Shown piece by piece: positions 15,933 to 24,730 of a DNA stretch of 40,209 nucleotides (within the stretch, counting starts at the first letter, position 1; each line of letters begins with the position of its first letter). Position numbers and translations under genes: made by a program. The notes under the pieces were generated by a model. It searched no databases and was not told the origin of the DNA. It saw nothing but the letters and a program-made list of their open reading frames with translations. The DNA lies in the NCBI RefSeq assembly GCF_947495455.1, contig NZ_CANLZC010000050.1, positions 1-40,209 of the forward strand. The letters are read 5' to 3'. This DNA comes from an uncultured Shewanella sp. GTDB taxonomy: Bacteria > Pseudomonadota > Gammaproteobacteria > Enterobacterales > Shewanellaceae.

Positions 15933-18290
15933 TTAATGTGCCTTTAAAGTCAGTCTATACTCAATTTTTTGAGGTAATAGAGGCGTATTATCATTATGAA
16001 TATACTCTTCATAACCTGATCGGTAGAAGACAGACAACGGATGAGCAGACTGGCCTCCAGGTAAGGTTAAAATTGCCCGCTCTTCCAATCCAGGCTGCAC
16101 AATAAAACGTTCAGATGCACCAAAATGTGGTCTTTGAACCGCCGGCATATAGTTATCACCCGCCCCCTTAACACTGGGCATATCGAGCAAGGGACTTAAT
16201 ATAGGATATAGACGACTAAAAGGATGTTGAATATGCAAGCGGTTTACTTTACCCCATGCTAAATCAGACCATTGATTATTTTCACTGTATTGGCTAAACA
16301 ATGCATGCTTTAAATTTTTATATACCAGAAGACTTAATTGCTCCCAAGTTTGACCTTTTGCTAACCAAGATTGAGGTTTCACGGTTAATAACTGCCAGGC
16401 ACTCGGTTCTAAATAGCGCTTGATCACATTCAAGTTTTGACCATAAGGAATGAGTTTATTTTCAATAGGAAAAAAGAGTTGTCTCAATAATGCCTCTCTA
16501 AAGCGGCTAACCAATGTATAGCCTACCGAGTCATCACAAGCACATGCCTGCCAAGTTTTGATAAACTTAATATCGTGTTTAAATTCCATTGGGTGCTCAT
16601 TGAGTACATTAAGTAATAACTTTTGCCATGGAATAAGAAAATGCGCTTGATTATCCAGTTGTATTTGATAAAAATCTTCTTCATCAAACAGCTCAGATGA
16701 TATGAGTCGATTGTAAATTTGCACATTGCGAGCCCCAAGCGCATACCCACCATCACCTAAACGCTTATCATCTGCAACAGATACCGCTCTCGCATTGGCT
16801 GTCCATAATCGCCCTAAAGTCGGGTTGATCCTTTGTGGCAAGTTATTATCATCTTGCCGCCATAAATCAGATTGATAGTCTGCTGCAGGCATCGCAGTAT
16901 TATAGGGATTACGCCGAGAAGGAAATGCGCCCGTAGGTTGCCATGCTATTCCACCTTTGTCATCCACAACCAACATATTTTGGATCGGAATTTCAATGCT
17001 GGAAGCCAACTCCATAGCCTCTTTGACACTGACAGTGCTTTCTAACTCTATCACTTTGAGATTAGCGGCATAATCTTGATGAGCAACCCAAGATAAAGCA
17101 TACTTCTTGGTGAGGTGTGAATTTACCCTAGCCTGTTGTGGAGCATTTTGATTAAGCAAGACATCGGTTGACATAACGGGGCCAAAAGGAGACATTTCAA
17201 ATAAATACTCAACATCCTCACCCTTTCGCACTTTAATGATCTCAGTTTGCTGAGTTATTGGCGTATTTTCAGATAACGCAACCCAATCAGCAGTATCTAA
17301 ATAAGCATTAGTAAAACCCCAAGCAATATGACCGTTGCTCCCCATAATCACCGCTGGAGTACCGGGTAATGACACGCCTGTCACTTGAACAACCTGCTTA
17401 GTCATCTCATCAGGATAATTTAATTGAACTCGATACCAAATAATCGGCACATCCAAAGACAAATGCATATCACTGGATAACATACTTTGCCCTGTTTGAG
17501 TTAAGTCGCCACTCACAGCCCAGTTATTACTTCCTTTTTGGAATAACTCATTTGAAATATTAGGTTGCGATAGAGAGGAGTATGAAACAGAATGAGGCGC
17601 TAGAACAGGAATGTCAGGATAAGTAACAGGTATACGACTTAAATCAAGTGCTGCTTGAAATTGGCTAGGTTGAATTAAAAAGTTCACCATATCTTGGCCG
17701 AAATGCTGCTTGATAAGTGTTAACACTAAATCTCTTGTTATCGTTTTCGATTGTAAGTCAAGATACATATTAAAAATGACTAATAAACTATCAGCCATTG
17801 TCCAAGGTTGTGGCATTGCCCTTAATAATAAATATTCAAAACTAGGCATAATTTGTTGCTCTAAAGCAGCATTAACACCTTGAGTATAGTGAAGTAAAAT
17901 ACTTCTTTCTTCACTTGAAAGCCGAGATAAAATGGCCTGAGATCTTATTCTAAACTGATGAAAACGATGTTTTTTATCCCACTCAATAACATGAGAGCCT
18001 AAAAGTTCAGATAGCTCGCCCGCCGCATTTCTTCTCAATAAATCCATTTGAAAAAAACGATCTTGAGCATGAGAAAAACCCAAAGCATAAGAGAGATCTA
18101 AACGATTGCTTGCACTGATCACCGCCGTACCCAAACGATCCCTTTCTAGAGTGACATTCTCATTCAACCCCGATTGAATGATATCCCCTTCTAATTGAGG
18201 TAAGCTGAGTCGTAAACTGCCATAAATCATTATGAAGATAACAAACAGCGCAAAAAAACAATAAAAAATAATATATTTCAGTCTTTTCAT
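15933..18290 (-). CDS. Penicillin acylase family Ntn hydrolase
   Basis: 785-aa N-terminal-nucleophile amide hydrolase of the penicillin acylase/acyl-homoserine lactone acylase family. The N-terminal ~28 residues form a signal anchor. The alpha-subunit region has the typical GTAVISASNRLDLSYALGFSHAQDRFFQMDLLRR pattern (~54-87), shown here by GFSHAQDRFFQMDLLRR. The autocatalytic site is KGSNNWAVSG, with nucleophile Ser 254, and the spacer peptide would precede it. MGSNGHIAWGFTNA (~317) and the C-terminal GGQSAHPLSVFY are also family features. Family members release acyl chains from amides, including AHLs, acyl amino acids and beta-lactams; the substrate is not predictable here. AAGGAA precedes the ATG. 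It lies 39 nt downstream of an M20 amidohydrolase gene on the same strand, probably in one operon. Confidence 0.88.
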   Translation of the reverse strand: MKRLKYIIFYCFFALFVIFIMIYGSLRLSLPQLEGDIIQSGLNENVTLERDRLGTAVISASNRLDLSYALGFSHAQDRFFQMDLLRRNAAGELSELLGSHVIEWDKKHRFHQFRIRSQAILSRLSSEERSILLHYTQGVNAALEQQIMPSFEYLLLRAMPQPWTMADSLLVIFNMYLDLQSKTITRDLVLTLIKQHFGQDMVNFLIQPSQFQAALDLSRIPVTYPDIPVLAPHSVSYSSLSQPNISNELFQKGSNNWAVSGDLTQTGQSMLSSDMHLSLDVPIIWYRVQLNYPDEMTKQVVQVTGVSLPGTPAVIMGSNGHIAWGFTNAYLDTADWVALSENTPITQQTEIIKVRKGEDVEYLFEMSPFGPVMSTDVLLNQNAPQQARVNSHLTKKYALSWVAHQDYAANLKVIELESTVSVKEAMELASSIEIPIQNMLVVDDKGGIAWQPTGAFPSRRNPYNTAMPAADYQSDLWRQDDNNLPQRINPTLGRLWTANARAVSVADDKRLGDGGYALGARNVQIYNRLISSELFDEEDFYQIQLDNQAHFLIPWQKLLLNVLNEHPMEFKHDIKFIKTWQACACDDSVGYTLVSRFREALLRQLFFPIENKLIPYGQNLNVIKRYLEPSAWQLLTVKPQSWLAKGQTWEQLSLLVYKNLKHALFSQYSENNQWSDLAWGKVNRLHIQHPFSRLYPILSPLLDMPSVKGAGDNYMPAVQRPHFGASERFIVQPGLEERAILTLPGGQSAHPLSVFYRSGYEEYIHNDNTPLLPQKIEYRLTLKAH

Positions 18291-18329
18291 CGCCGTTCCT
18301 TAGGATAAAATTGAAATGAAAAAATTAGC

Positions 18330-19694
18330 TCATTGATTAAAAAGTCCCATTGCACTCGCCGTCATCGCTCTCACACCAGTATGAATAGTCTCAGGATAAT
18401 CCGGCGCAAATTGACTAGAGTGCAAAGAAGGCAATACTTCCTCGTTAGCCAGACTGTTAGCATATTTGCCTTTATTCACTGCACCTAACCAAAAAAGAGA
18501 AATAGGTCTGTTTTCTTTCGTTTTTCCATAAAGGCCAAAGTCCTCTCCCGCCATAACAGCTGGCAATGTCATCACATTATCAGCCCCCAACTCCTCTTCT
18601 ATGCTTAATCTAATCTGAGCGGTTAATGCGGGATCGTTATAAGTAGAAGGGATCCGTTCGCCTTCGTGTACGATAAACTCAGGCATCAAATCTTGTGGTA
18701 CCCCCGCACTGATAGCAATTCCGTTCACCATACGTTTTAATGCATTAATTTGTTGCAATCTCACTTGAGGCTCATAAGAACGTAAGGTTAACGCTAACTG
18801 CACTTCATTAGGAATGATATTGTGTTTAGTACCGCCTTGAATCGCACCAACAGTAATAACATTTGGCTCTAAAGGCGAAATTTCTCTACTACCAATGGTT
18901 TGCAATGCTAAAACCATTCTCGAAGCAAGCACGATAGGATCAATCGTTTCATGGGGATAAGCACCATGCCCACCGACCCCTTTAATCTTAATATCCACCG
19001 AATCAACATTGGCTAATGCATAACCTGAGGTTATTCCCACTTTCCCCGCAGGAAGTTCGGCATTCACATGTAAGGCCAAAATATAATCAGGCAAAGGAAA
19101 GTCATTAAATATTCCCTCTTTTAACATAGCTTTAGCCCCACCACCCACTTCTTCTGCAGGTTGAGCAAGTAAAATAAGCGTCCCTTGCCAATCATGCCTG
19201 TGTTTAATCAATTGTTCTGCCGTGCCTAATAAGCTCACCATATGAATATCATGCCCACAGGCATGCATCACGCCCACTTTATTATTATTCTTATCCAACT
19301 GCATCACCTTTGATGCATAAGGTTTTTGAGTTTGCTCTGTTATCGGTAATGCATCAAGATCGGTACGGATCAGTATTGTCGGTCCATCACCATTTTCATA
19401 AACGCCAACAACGCCGTGCCCCCCAATATCAGAAGTCACTTCCACTCCCATTTCAGCCATGGTTTTCGCCATCATTTTTGCTGTTTGCCGCTCTTGATAA
19501 GAAAGCTCAGGATACTGATGAAAGTGTAAATACCATTTCTCTAACTTTGGCATGGCACTATCAATGGATGAACTCAGGGCACTTTGCCCTAACTGATTAT
19601 TTTGAGTGGATTGAGCATTCAAACTCGTACTGATGATTGCAGTAGAAATAAAAATAAAGAGTGCTTTAATAAACACGGGCATAAACATGGGCAT
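18330..19694 (-). CDS. Exported M20 family amidohydrolase
   Basis: About 454-aa zinc amidohydrolase of the M20D (HipO/IAA-amino acid hydrolase) group, which cleaves N-acyl or N-aroyl amino acids. Metal-site motifs are HACGHD (144-149, with the Cys typical of this subgroup), AQPAEEVGGGAKAM with the catalytic Glu pair, and AGEDFG near the C-terminus. The dimerisation-domain motif GxGxHGAYPHETIDP is present. A hydrophobic N-terminus ending near LNAQ suggests a signal peptide and periplasmic location. The start is uncertain: a 12-bp repeat encodes MFMP twice, offering GTG 19700 and ATGs 19694, 19688 and 19682; 19694 gives a usable GGA spacing. The acylase 39 nt downstream also hydrolyses amides, so the two may act on the same class of acylated compounds. 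Confidence 0.85.
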   Translation of the reverse strand: MPMFMPVFIKALFIFISTAIISTSLNAQSTQNNQLGQSALSSSIDSAMPKLEKWYLHFHQYPELSYQERQTAKMMAKTMAEMGVEVTSDIGGHGVVGVYENGDGPTILIRTDLDALPITEQTQKPYASKVMQLDKNNNKVGVMHACGHDIHMVSLLGTAEQLIKHRHDWQGTLILLAQPAEEVGGGAKAMLKEGIFNDFPLPDYILALHVNAELPAGKVGITSGYALANVDSVDIKIKGVGGHGAYPHETIDPIVLASRMVLALQTIGSREISPLEPNVITVGAIQGGTKHNIIPNEVQLALTLRSYEPQVRLQQINALKRMVNGIAISAGVPQDLMPEFIVHEGERIPSTYNDPALTAQIRLSIEEELGADNVMTLPAVMAGEDFGLYGKTKENRPISLFWLGAVNKGKYANSLANEEVLPSLHSSQFAPDYPETIHTGVRAMTASAMGLFNQ

Positions 19695-19800
19695 AAACAC
19701 GGCATTCCAGCGTCAAATCAACATGGATTGAAGCTAGCACACTCAATATGTTTATTAAATCCTCTTTATGTATGATTTTCAGACAAATTTAGGTATGTTG

Positions 19801-20244
19801 TTATACTTTTTCATAACGAAGAGGAACAGGAAAATACTGACAAAAACAGACGAGATGTGAAGTTAATCTATCATAGAGATCTTGGCGAGTATAAGGCAGC
19901 TCATCGAGATAAACACGGCTATCAAGTTCAGTGGGCATTAAGAAATTCGCTAATCGAGTCAGATCTTCATCAATACTTTTTTGTGTCTCATCATGATAAA
20001 TCTGCTGCTCTGCCGCCACCCCCGACAAGAAAAAATCACGTAAGAAACCAATTAAATCATTAAAGCTATCATCCCAATTAAGATTACCATTATTCTGTGC
20101 TTCCCAAGCCAATAATTCAATGGCCCGCATTGCTTCCCCTTGCAACGAAGCCGCTGGGCCACTACTGGGCACTAAATTCTCCCAAAGCCATAATTCAACA
20201 TCTTGGACACTACCAGATAAATTAATTAATTGCGGCGCAGTCAT
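19801..20244 (-). CDS. Hypothetical protein, 147 aa
   Basis: Family not recognised. The protein is cytoplasmic-looking: no signal peptide or membrane segment, acidic, with several Trp residues in the first half (LWLWENL, LLAWEA, NLNWDDS) and a helical middle (LIGFLRDFFLSG). AAGAGAATAG precedes the ATG at a weak but usable spacing. It sits alone between the M20 gene and the cyclase gene, both on the same strand, with 106 and 73 nt to its neighbours. Codon use looks like that of the surroundings, so a real gene is likely. Confidence 0.65.
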   Translation of the reverse strand: MTAPQLINLSGSVQDVELWLWENLVPSSGPAASLQGEAMRAIELLAWEAQNNGNLNWDDSFNDLIGFLRDFFLSGVAAEQQIYHDETQKSIDEDLTRLANFLMPTELDSRVYLDELPYTRQDLYDRLTSHLVCFCQYFPVPLRYEKV

Positions 20245-20317
20245 ACTATTCTCTTATACTCTAAACTGGATTAAGGTATTTGCATATTAACACACTCAAA
20301 ACAAGGCTTAGCTATGC

Positions 20318-22192
20318 TTAACTATAAGAGACAAGCTCATCTGTTTGCTTCGACTGCTGTTGATAAGAAAATGCAATCAATTCATCGGCGCGTTTAACCA
20401 ACATATCTAATTGATTATCTGGCTCCACAGCTTGTGTCACACCAAAACTGGCAGAAATAGAAAACACATGTCCAGAATATTGCGTATCTAGAGCGCTTAT
20501 AGCCATATGACAAGTATTGGCCAGCTTCCAAGCTTGAGTTTCATTGAAATCAGGTAAAAGGATCATAAACTCTTCTCCTCCCATACGCACAAAAATATCA
20601 TTCTCGCGCAATAATGGTTTTATATTGCTAACAATTTTCTTTAATACCCAATCTCCAGTTCCATGTCCAAAACGATCATTAATGGCCTTAAAATCATCAA
20701 TATCAAAACTCACTAAACTAAATGGCGTTTGTGCATTTCGAGCCTTTTGATACAATATTTTGCCAACATATTCACCGGCACTTCGATTATAAATGCCCGT
20801 TAATGGATCGGTTTGCGCTAATATTTGATAGCGAGTTTTTTGTTTCATACTCATTACTATCCATATTATTAAAAAGCTCATTCCCCCCACTAACAAGGTC
20901 ATCCATAAACGCATTTGTGTTTGTTTACGCTCAGCCATTTCTTTGGTTATCAAATACTGTTTTTTTTCGCGATCCAACACATCCAATTGTTTCTGATTGT
21001 CTAATAACTGCAACTTGGCACTTTCCAAAACCGTTAACTGACCTTTAATCCTTTGCAATTCGGCTAATTTTGCCTTTTCATAGATCTGCCGATAATATAA
21101 CGCTTGCTTGACTTCCCCTAAAAGCTCATGAATATCAGCTAATAACAAAGAAGCTTTAATTATTATCAAATCAATTTTGAGCGCTTTTGCCAACTGATAA
21201 GATCCCATAGCATATTGTTTTGCTTTAGTCAGCTGACCTTCACGCTTGGCAATATCAGCAAGAGAAGCATAAATAAAATCAAGTTCACTGGTATTATTCT
21301 CTTTCAACGCCATTTGATGTGCCGTTTCTATGGTCTTCTTGGCTAAGGACAAACGATCGTCTAACAAATAGACTTCAGTGAGTGCGCGTAAATTAATGGA
21401 CATCGCCCCCGTATCTTTCGCCTGCTCACATTCATCAAAAGCCTGACGAAACAATTGCACCAGATGTGCCCGTTGAGTTAACCCATCCTTAAGCAGCTGC
21501 ATCATTGCATTCGCATGAATGGTTGAAATATAACAACGGCGTATAGGTTTAGTGATCTGCTTCAAAGTGGCAAAAAGTTTATCCGTATATTGCCCCGCAG
21601 CCTCAAAACGCGTCATGCGTGAAAGCATTTCTACCATTAACATATACACATAAGCATCCGCATTGACATCATTGACTCGCACCAAAAAAGGCACAATTTG
21701 ATTCAATACTTTAAGGGTATTTTCAACCTTATAGGAATCTGAATACACGCCCGCTAATAGGAGCAATAAATCAACATGCTGCTTAATAAAACGCTCAGAA
21801 GGAGGCACCTCAAGATAAGCTTGCAATAATTCTTCAGCAGCTTGCATATTACCTTTAATCGCCCAAGATTGGGCCTTTAATTGTACAAGCCGATATTGTA
21901 ACGACAAAGGGAGACGTGACAAAAAAGGCAGTAAGTTATCCGTTTCTATCGCAACCCGTTCCAGCTCAGTTAAACGGATTTCCTCAAGCGCACTGATTTG
22001 CGCCTTAATCGCCGCCACATCCAGCGTTTGCTCAAAAGCCAGCTGTTCCCCATTTTGCTCTTCATTTGGTGCTTGCGCAGTAACAGCTTCAACAGAAGCT
22101 TCATTTGCAAGGCACAAAGGAAGAGAAATTTGCAATAAACATAAAACAATGAAAACAAAGGGGGTTATTCGTAATTTATTGATAGCAAACAT
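20318..22192 (-). CDS. TPR-type membrane diguanylate cyclase (distal copy)
   Basis: 624-aa GGDEF protein that should make cyclic di-GMP from two GTP. Order: signal peptide (~1-30), a long helical TPR-like periplasmic sensor region (~60-390), a coiled coil before the membrane (~385-428), one membrane helix (~431-449), then the GGDEF domain starting at TDPLTGIYNR. The active site is GGEEF (538-542), and an RxxD inhibitory site (REND) lies five residues before it, so product feedback is expected. The C-terminus is odd: after MLVKRADEL the usual Y-x-AK-x-GRN ending is replaced by IAFSYQQQSKQ. It is homologous along its whole length to the gene at 22377-24242. The ATG lacks a strong Shine-Dalgarno sequence. 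Confidence 0.88.
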   Translation of the reverse strand: MFAINKLRITPFVFIVLCLLQISLPLCLANEASVEAVTAQAPNEEQNGEQLAFEQTLDVAAIKAQISALEEIRLTELERVAIETDNLLPFLSRLPLSLQYRLVQLKAQSWAIKGNMQAAEELLQAYLEVPPSERFIKQHVDLLLLLAGVYSDSYKVENTLKVLNQIVPFLVRVNDVNADAYVYMLMVEMLSRMTRFEAAGQYTDKLFATLKQITKPIRRCYISTIHANAMMQLLKDGLTQRAHLVQLFRQAFDECEQAKDTGAMSINLRALTEVYLLDDRLSLAKKTIETAHQMALKENNTSELDFIYASLADIAKREGQLTKAKQYAMGSYQLAKALKIDLIIIKASLLLADIHELLGEVKQALYYRQIYEKAKLAELQRIKGQLTVLESAKLQLLDNQKQLDVLDREKKQYLITKEMAERKQTQMRLWMTLLVGGMSFLIIWIVMSMKQKTRYQILAQTDPLTGIYNRSAGEYVGKILYQKARNAQTPFSLVSFDIDDFKAINDRFGHGTGDWVLKKIVSNIKPLLRENDIFVRMGGEEFMILLPDFNETQAWKLANTCHMAISALDTQYSGHVFSISASFGVTQAVEPDNQLDMLVKRADELIAFSYQQQSKQTDELVSYS

Positions 22193-22247
22193 AGTCTAAT
22201 TTACTCATGTATAGCCAAGATTCTTAACCCATAAAAATTCAATAAGA

Positions 22248-22377
22248 CTAGGCTTTAGCCAGTGCCCAAGCCACTTCATCTGTGACTTTGACATATTGTG
22301 TCGAAGCAGACTCAATCTTAATAAACGGGCTCTGAATAAACTGATCCTAAATGAACAGTCGAGCCAAAAAATGCCAT
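22248..22377 (-). pseudogene. Possible frameshifted small ORF after a cyclase gene
   Basis: An ATG at 22377 overlaps the stop of the upstream cyclase (TAATG). It opens MAFFGSTVHLGSVYSEPVY and stops. In the next frame, from 22346 to a stop at 22248, a protein-like stretch of 32 residues runs from DQFIQSPF to VTDEVAWALAKA with no start codon of its own. A one-base indel near 22346 would join them into about 43 residues. No family recognised; this may be chance or a gene remnant. Confidence 0.25.
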
Positions 22378-24242
22378 TATGAGTGAGCCCTTTGTGAAAG
22401 GGGTCTAGGTTTAAAAGGTTTGCTCATACTTTTATCAGCCACCACCACTTTATTTCCCCCTTGCGCTTTACCTGAATACACCGCATTGTCAGCCCTTTGC
22501 AGCATAGGATCTAAACTTAAATCCGATCCCGTATTTTGTGTCACACCAAAACTGGCCGATAGAGTAAAGTCATGACCACTGTGATGGGTATCGATGCTTC
22601 CCAATGCCACTCTGCACTTCTCTGCCATCTCAATGGCTTTATTCTCAGCCGTAAAAGGCAGCAAAATAACGAACTCTTCTCCCCCCATACGAGCAAAAAT
22701 ATCCCCATCCCGCACAATGGATTTGATCACTTTCACGACTTTTTTCAACGCCCAGTCTCCCGTCGCATGGCCAAAATTATCATTAATGCTTTTAAATAAG
22801 TCTAAATCAAAGGCAATAACGCTAAAGTCCGCCTGCCTAGCACACACTTGCACAAAGCTGTTCTCACCAATATTTTGTCCCGCGCCGCGATTATAAATGC
22901 CCGTCAGCGCATCGGTTTGTGCAAGGCGCTTATAAGTACGTTTTTGTTTAACACTCACCGCCGCTAAGATCACTAAAAAAAACACCCCTCCCACAAGCAG
23001 AGTCACAAAGAGCAACATATTAGTGCGTTCACGCTCGGCGATTTGTTTATTGGCTAAATATAAATCTCGCTCTCGATTTAAAAAGCTCAGTTGACGCTCT
23101 TTTTCTAAAAAATCTAACTTTGAAGTTTCAAAGGCAATGATCAAACTCTGGGTTTCACCCAATACGGCAAAATAGTTCTCTTGGTATAATTTGCGATAGT
23201 TCAGCGCTTCAGTGGTTTCAGCTAGTTTTTCGCTGAGCACAGAGAGCGGTAAATAAATTTTTGCCAGCAATTCTTTATCTTTAAGCTCATTGGCCATAGT
23301 TAGCGCTTTTAACAATCTGGCTTTTCCTCGGATCAATTGCTGCTCTTGCATATCCACTTGGGCCAATAAAATCAGCGCCGAGGCCACATCATATTCGTAA
23401 GAGACTTCAAGGGATAAAGCTAGAGCACGCTCTAGCTTAACGCGGGCAACTATGAGTTCATTTTGCTCAATTAACAGCGCCGCTTGCCCTCTTAGTGCCA
23501 CAGACATCATCATAGTTTCGTCGGCCTGCTGACATTCATAGAGCGCATCGGTATACAGCTTAAACAAGCTTGGCCACTCGGCTTGGTTTTTTCGATAAAC
23601 ATTATCCATGCTTTCTGCATAGATAGAAGAGGCAAAACACCTAAGGCGAGGTGATTGAACATTCTCTAACTTAGCGTATAAAATATGAGCATATTTCAGC
23701 GCCTCATCATACATTTTCATCAAACCAAACAACTCTATAGCTTGTCGGTACCCTAATACCTCCACTCTAGTATTTTCTACCTTAGATAAGGCGGGTAACA
23801 GCTGATGTAAAACCTGTAAAGCGTCTAAAAAACGATTATTAAAAGTATAAATATTAGCCAACAAGACTAATGCTTGAGTATGATACTTTAATAAGCTAAT
23901 ATCATTATCTAGTTGTAGTTTTTGTTGCAGTAAAGCAATAGCCTCATTGGCTTGTCCACTAAGGGTCAATGATTGCGCTTTTAATAGAGCGAATTGATAT
24001 TGAAGTTCAGGGGAGACTCTTTCAACAACAGGGCTAATTTCGGCTATCCCAGTGGCGACTTTCTCAGGCGCTCTCGTTGCTAATCGCTCTAATTCAGCTA
24101 TTCTCTCTTCAAATTGCGAAACCAATAAGCTATCTTCATCGGCAGCTAAAAAGCCTGAAAATATTAATACAAAAACAAAACACAGAAACTTTAACAACCA
24201 ACCTAAGCTTAATCTTCTCAAGCAAAGCATTAAAATTTCCAT
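22377..24242 (-). CDS. TPR-type membrane diguanylate cyclase (proximal copy)
   Basis: 621-aa GGDEF protein with the same plan as its downstream neighbour: N-terminal hydrophobic segment (~10-33), helical TPR-like sensor region, coiled coil, one membrane helix just before the cyclase (VTLLVGGVFFLVILAAVSV), and a GGDEF domain beginning TDALTGIYNR. GGEEF is at 520-524 with an upstream RDGD inhibitory site. Its C-terminus is conventional (RADNAVYSGKAQGGNKVV), unlike the distal copy. AAGGAA lies 7 nt before the ATG. It starts 48 nt after the stop of the borosin precursor gene on the same strand, with only a weak hairpin between, so it could be partly co-transcribed with the RiPP genes. The signal it senses is unknown. 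Confidence 0.88.
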   Translation of the reverse strand: MEILMLCLRRLSLGWLLKFLCFVFVLIFSGFLAADEDSLLVSQFEERIAELERLATRAPEKVATGIAEISPVVERVSPELQYQFALLKAQSLTLSGQANEAIALLQQKLQLDNDISLLKYHTQALVLLANIYTFNNRFLDALQVLHQLLPALSKVENTRVEVLGYRQAIELFGLMKMYDEALKYAHILYAKLENVQSPRLRCFASSIYAESMDNVYRKNQAEWPSLFKLYTDALYECQQADETMMMSVALRGQAALLIEQNELIVARVKLERALALSLEVSYEYDVASALILLAQVDMQEQQLIRGKARLLKALTMANELKDKELLAKIYLPLSVLSEKLAETTEALNYRKLYQENYFAVLGETQSLIIAFETSKLDFLEKERQLSFLNRERDLYLANKQIAERERTNMLLFVTLLVGGVFFLVILAAVSVKQKRTYKRLAQTDALTGIYNRGAGQNIGENSFVQVCARQADFSVIAFDLDLFKSINDNFGHATGDWALKKVVKVIKSIVRDGDIFARMGGEEFVILLPFTAENKAIEMAEKCRVALGSIDTHHSGHDFTLSASFGVTQNTGSDLSLDPMLQRADNAVYSGKAQGGNKVVVADKSMSKPFKPRPLSQRAHS

Positions 24243-24278
24243 GCTTTATTCCTTAACATTCACTATGAATACAACGAC

Positions 24279-24307
24279 AAAAAAATGATCTTAATTCGCT
24301 AAAATCA
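24279..24307 (-). terminator. Weak terminator or attenuator after borosin precursor
   Basis: On the minus strand TGATTTT (24307-24301) can pair with AAGATCA (24292-24286), 7 bp with one G-U around an 8-nt loop, followed immediately by seven Us (24285-24279). The stem includes the last codons and stop of the precursor gene. It is AU-rich, so termination is probably partial. Confidence 0.45.
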
Positions 24308-24497
24308 CATTCTTCCCATACACTTGATTATCTCCTGTGAGTTCTGATAATTTATCCGCATCACTGTCGCGGATCGCCGCTTTTTCATCTTCAGTTAACT
24401 CCGCTTCATCCATCACAGACTCAGGATCCGTTAAAAACTGATCTTTCAATGCTGCATCCGTGCTCAACTTGGCTAATAGGCCGTCTAAATTTGACAT
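24291..24497 (-). CDS. Split-borosin RiPP precursor peptide (SonA-like)
   Basis: A 68-aa precursor of a ribosomally made, backbone N-methylated peptide. The first ~55 residues form an acidic, helical leader or binding domain (LLAKLSTDAALKDQFLTDPESVMDEA, then LTEDEKAAIRDSDADKLSEL) of the kind that databases often mislabel as a LigA-like or Nif11-like small protein. A TGDN turn leads to a short C-terminal core, QVYGKNVILAN, whose hydrophobic Val 64-Ile 65-Leu 66 are the likely methylation sites by analogy with SonA. The gene is 233 nt downstream of the methyltransferase gene on the same strand, with AAGGAGATTG before the ATG, a strong ribosome-binding site. That fits high expression of the substrate. 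No protease or transporter gene lies nearby. Function of the product is unknown. Confidence 0.8.
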   Translation of the reverse strand: MSNLDGLLAKLSTDAALKDQFLTDPESVMDEAELTEDEKAAIRDSDADKLSELTGDNQVYGKNVILAN

Positions 24498-24623
24498 GAG
24501 TCAATCTCCTTATTGGTTAAAAATGAATAAAATAAAACGCTTATTTTTGTTATTACTGCTTTCTCTTTACCGCTTATCAGTTACAACTTAACTTACAACT
24601 TTCTACATTCTCATACGGCTTAC

Positions 24624-24647
24624 TCTCTTATTCTCTTATTCTCTTAT
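24624..24647. repeat. 8-bp tandem repeat between borosin genes
   Basis: Three exact copies of TCTCTTAT (24624, 24632, 24640) followed by degenerate copies (TCTTACTCTTA). On the minus strand this gives a purine-rich AAGAGA leader between the methyltransferase and precursor genes. Confidence 0.8.
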
Positions 24648-24730
24648 TCTTACTCTTACGGCGTACTCTTACCATTCGCTGCTTGTCGTTATGACAGCTT
24701 GCTACTCAGTGTTCTCTTCATAAACACGCA

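Noticed and set aside
19695..19700. GTG start for the M20 amidohydrolase
   Set aside because: Downstream in-frame ATGs at 19694 and 19688 give better spacing to the GGA upstream; the choice stays uncertain.
22572..22896. Two plus-strand open frames opposite the GGDEF domain
   Set aside because: They are antisense to the conserved cyclase domain, and similar shadows appear opposite its paralogue at 20544-20750.
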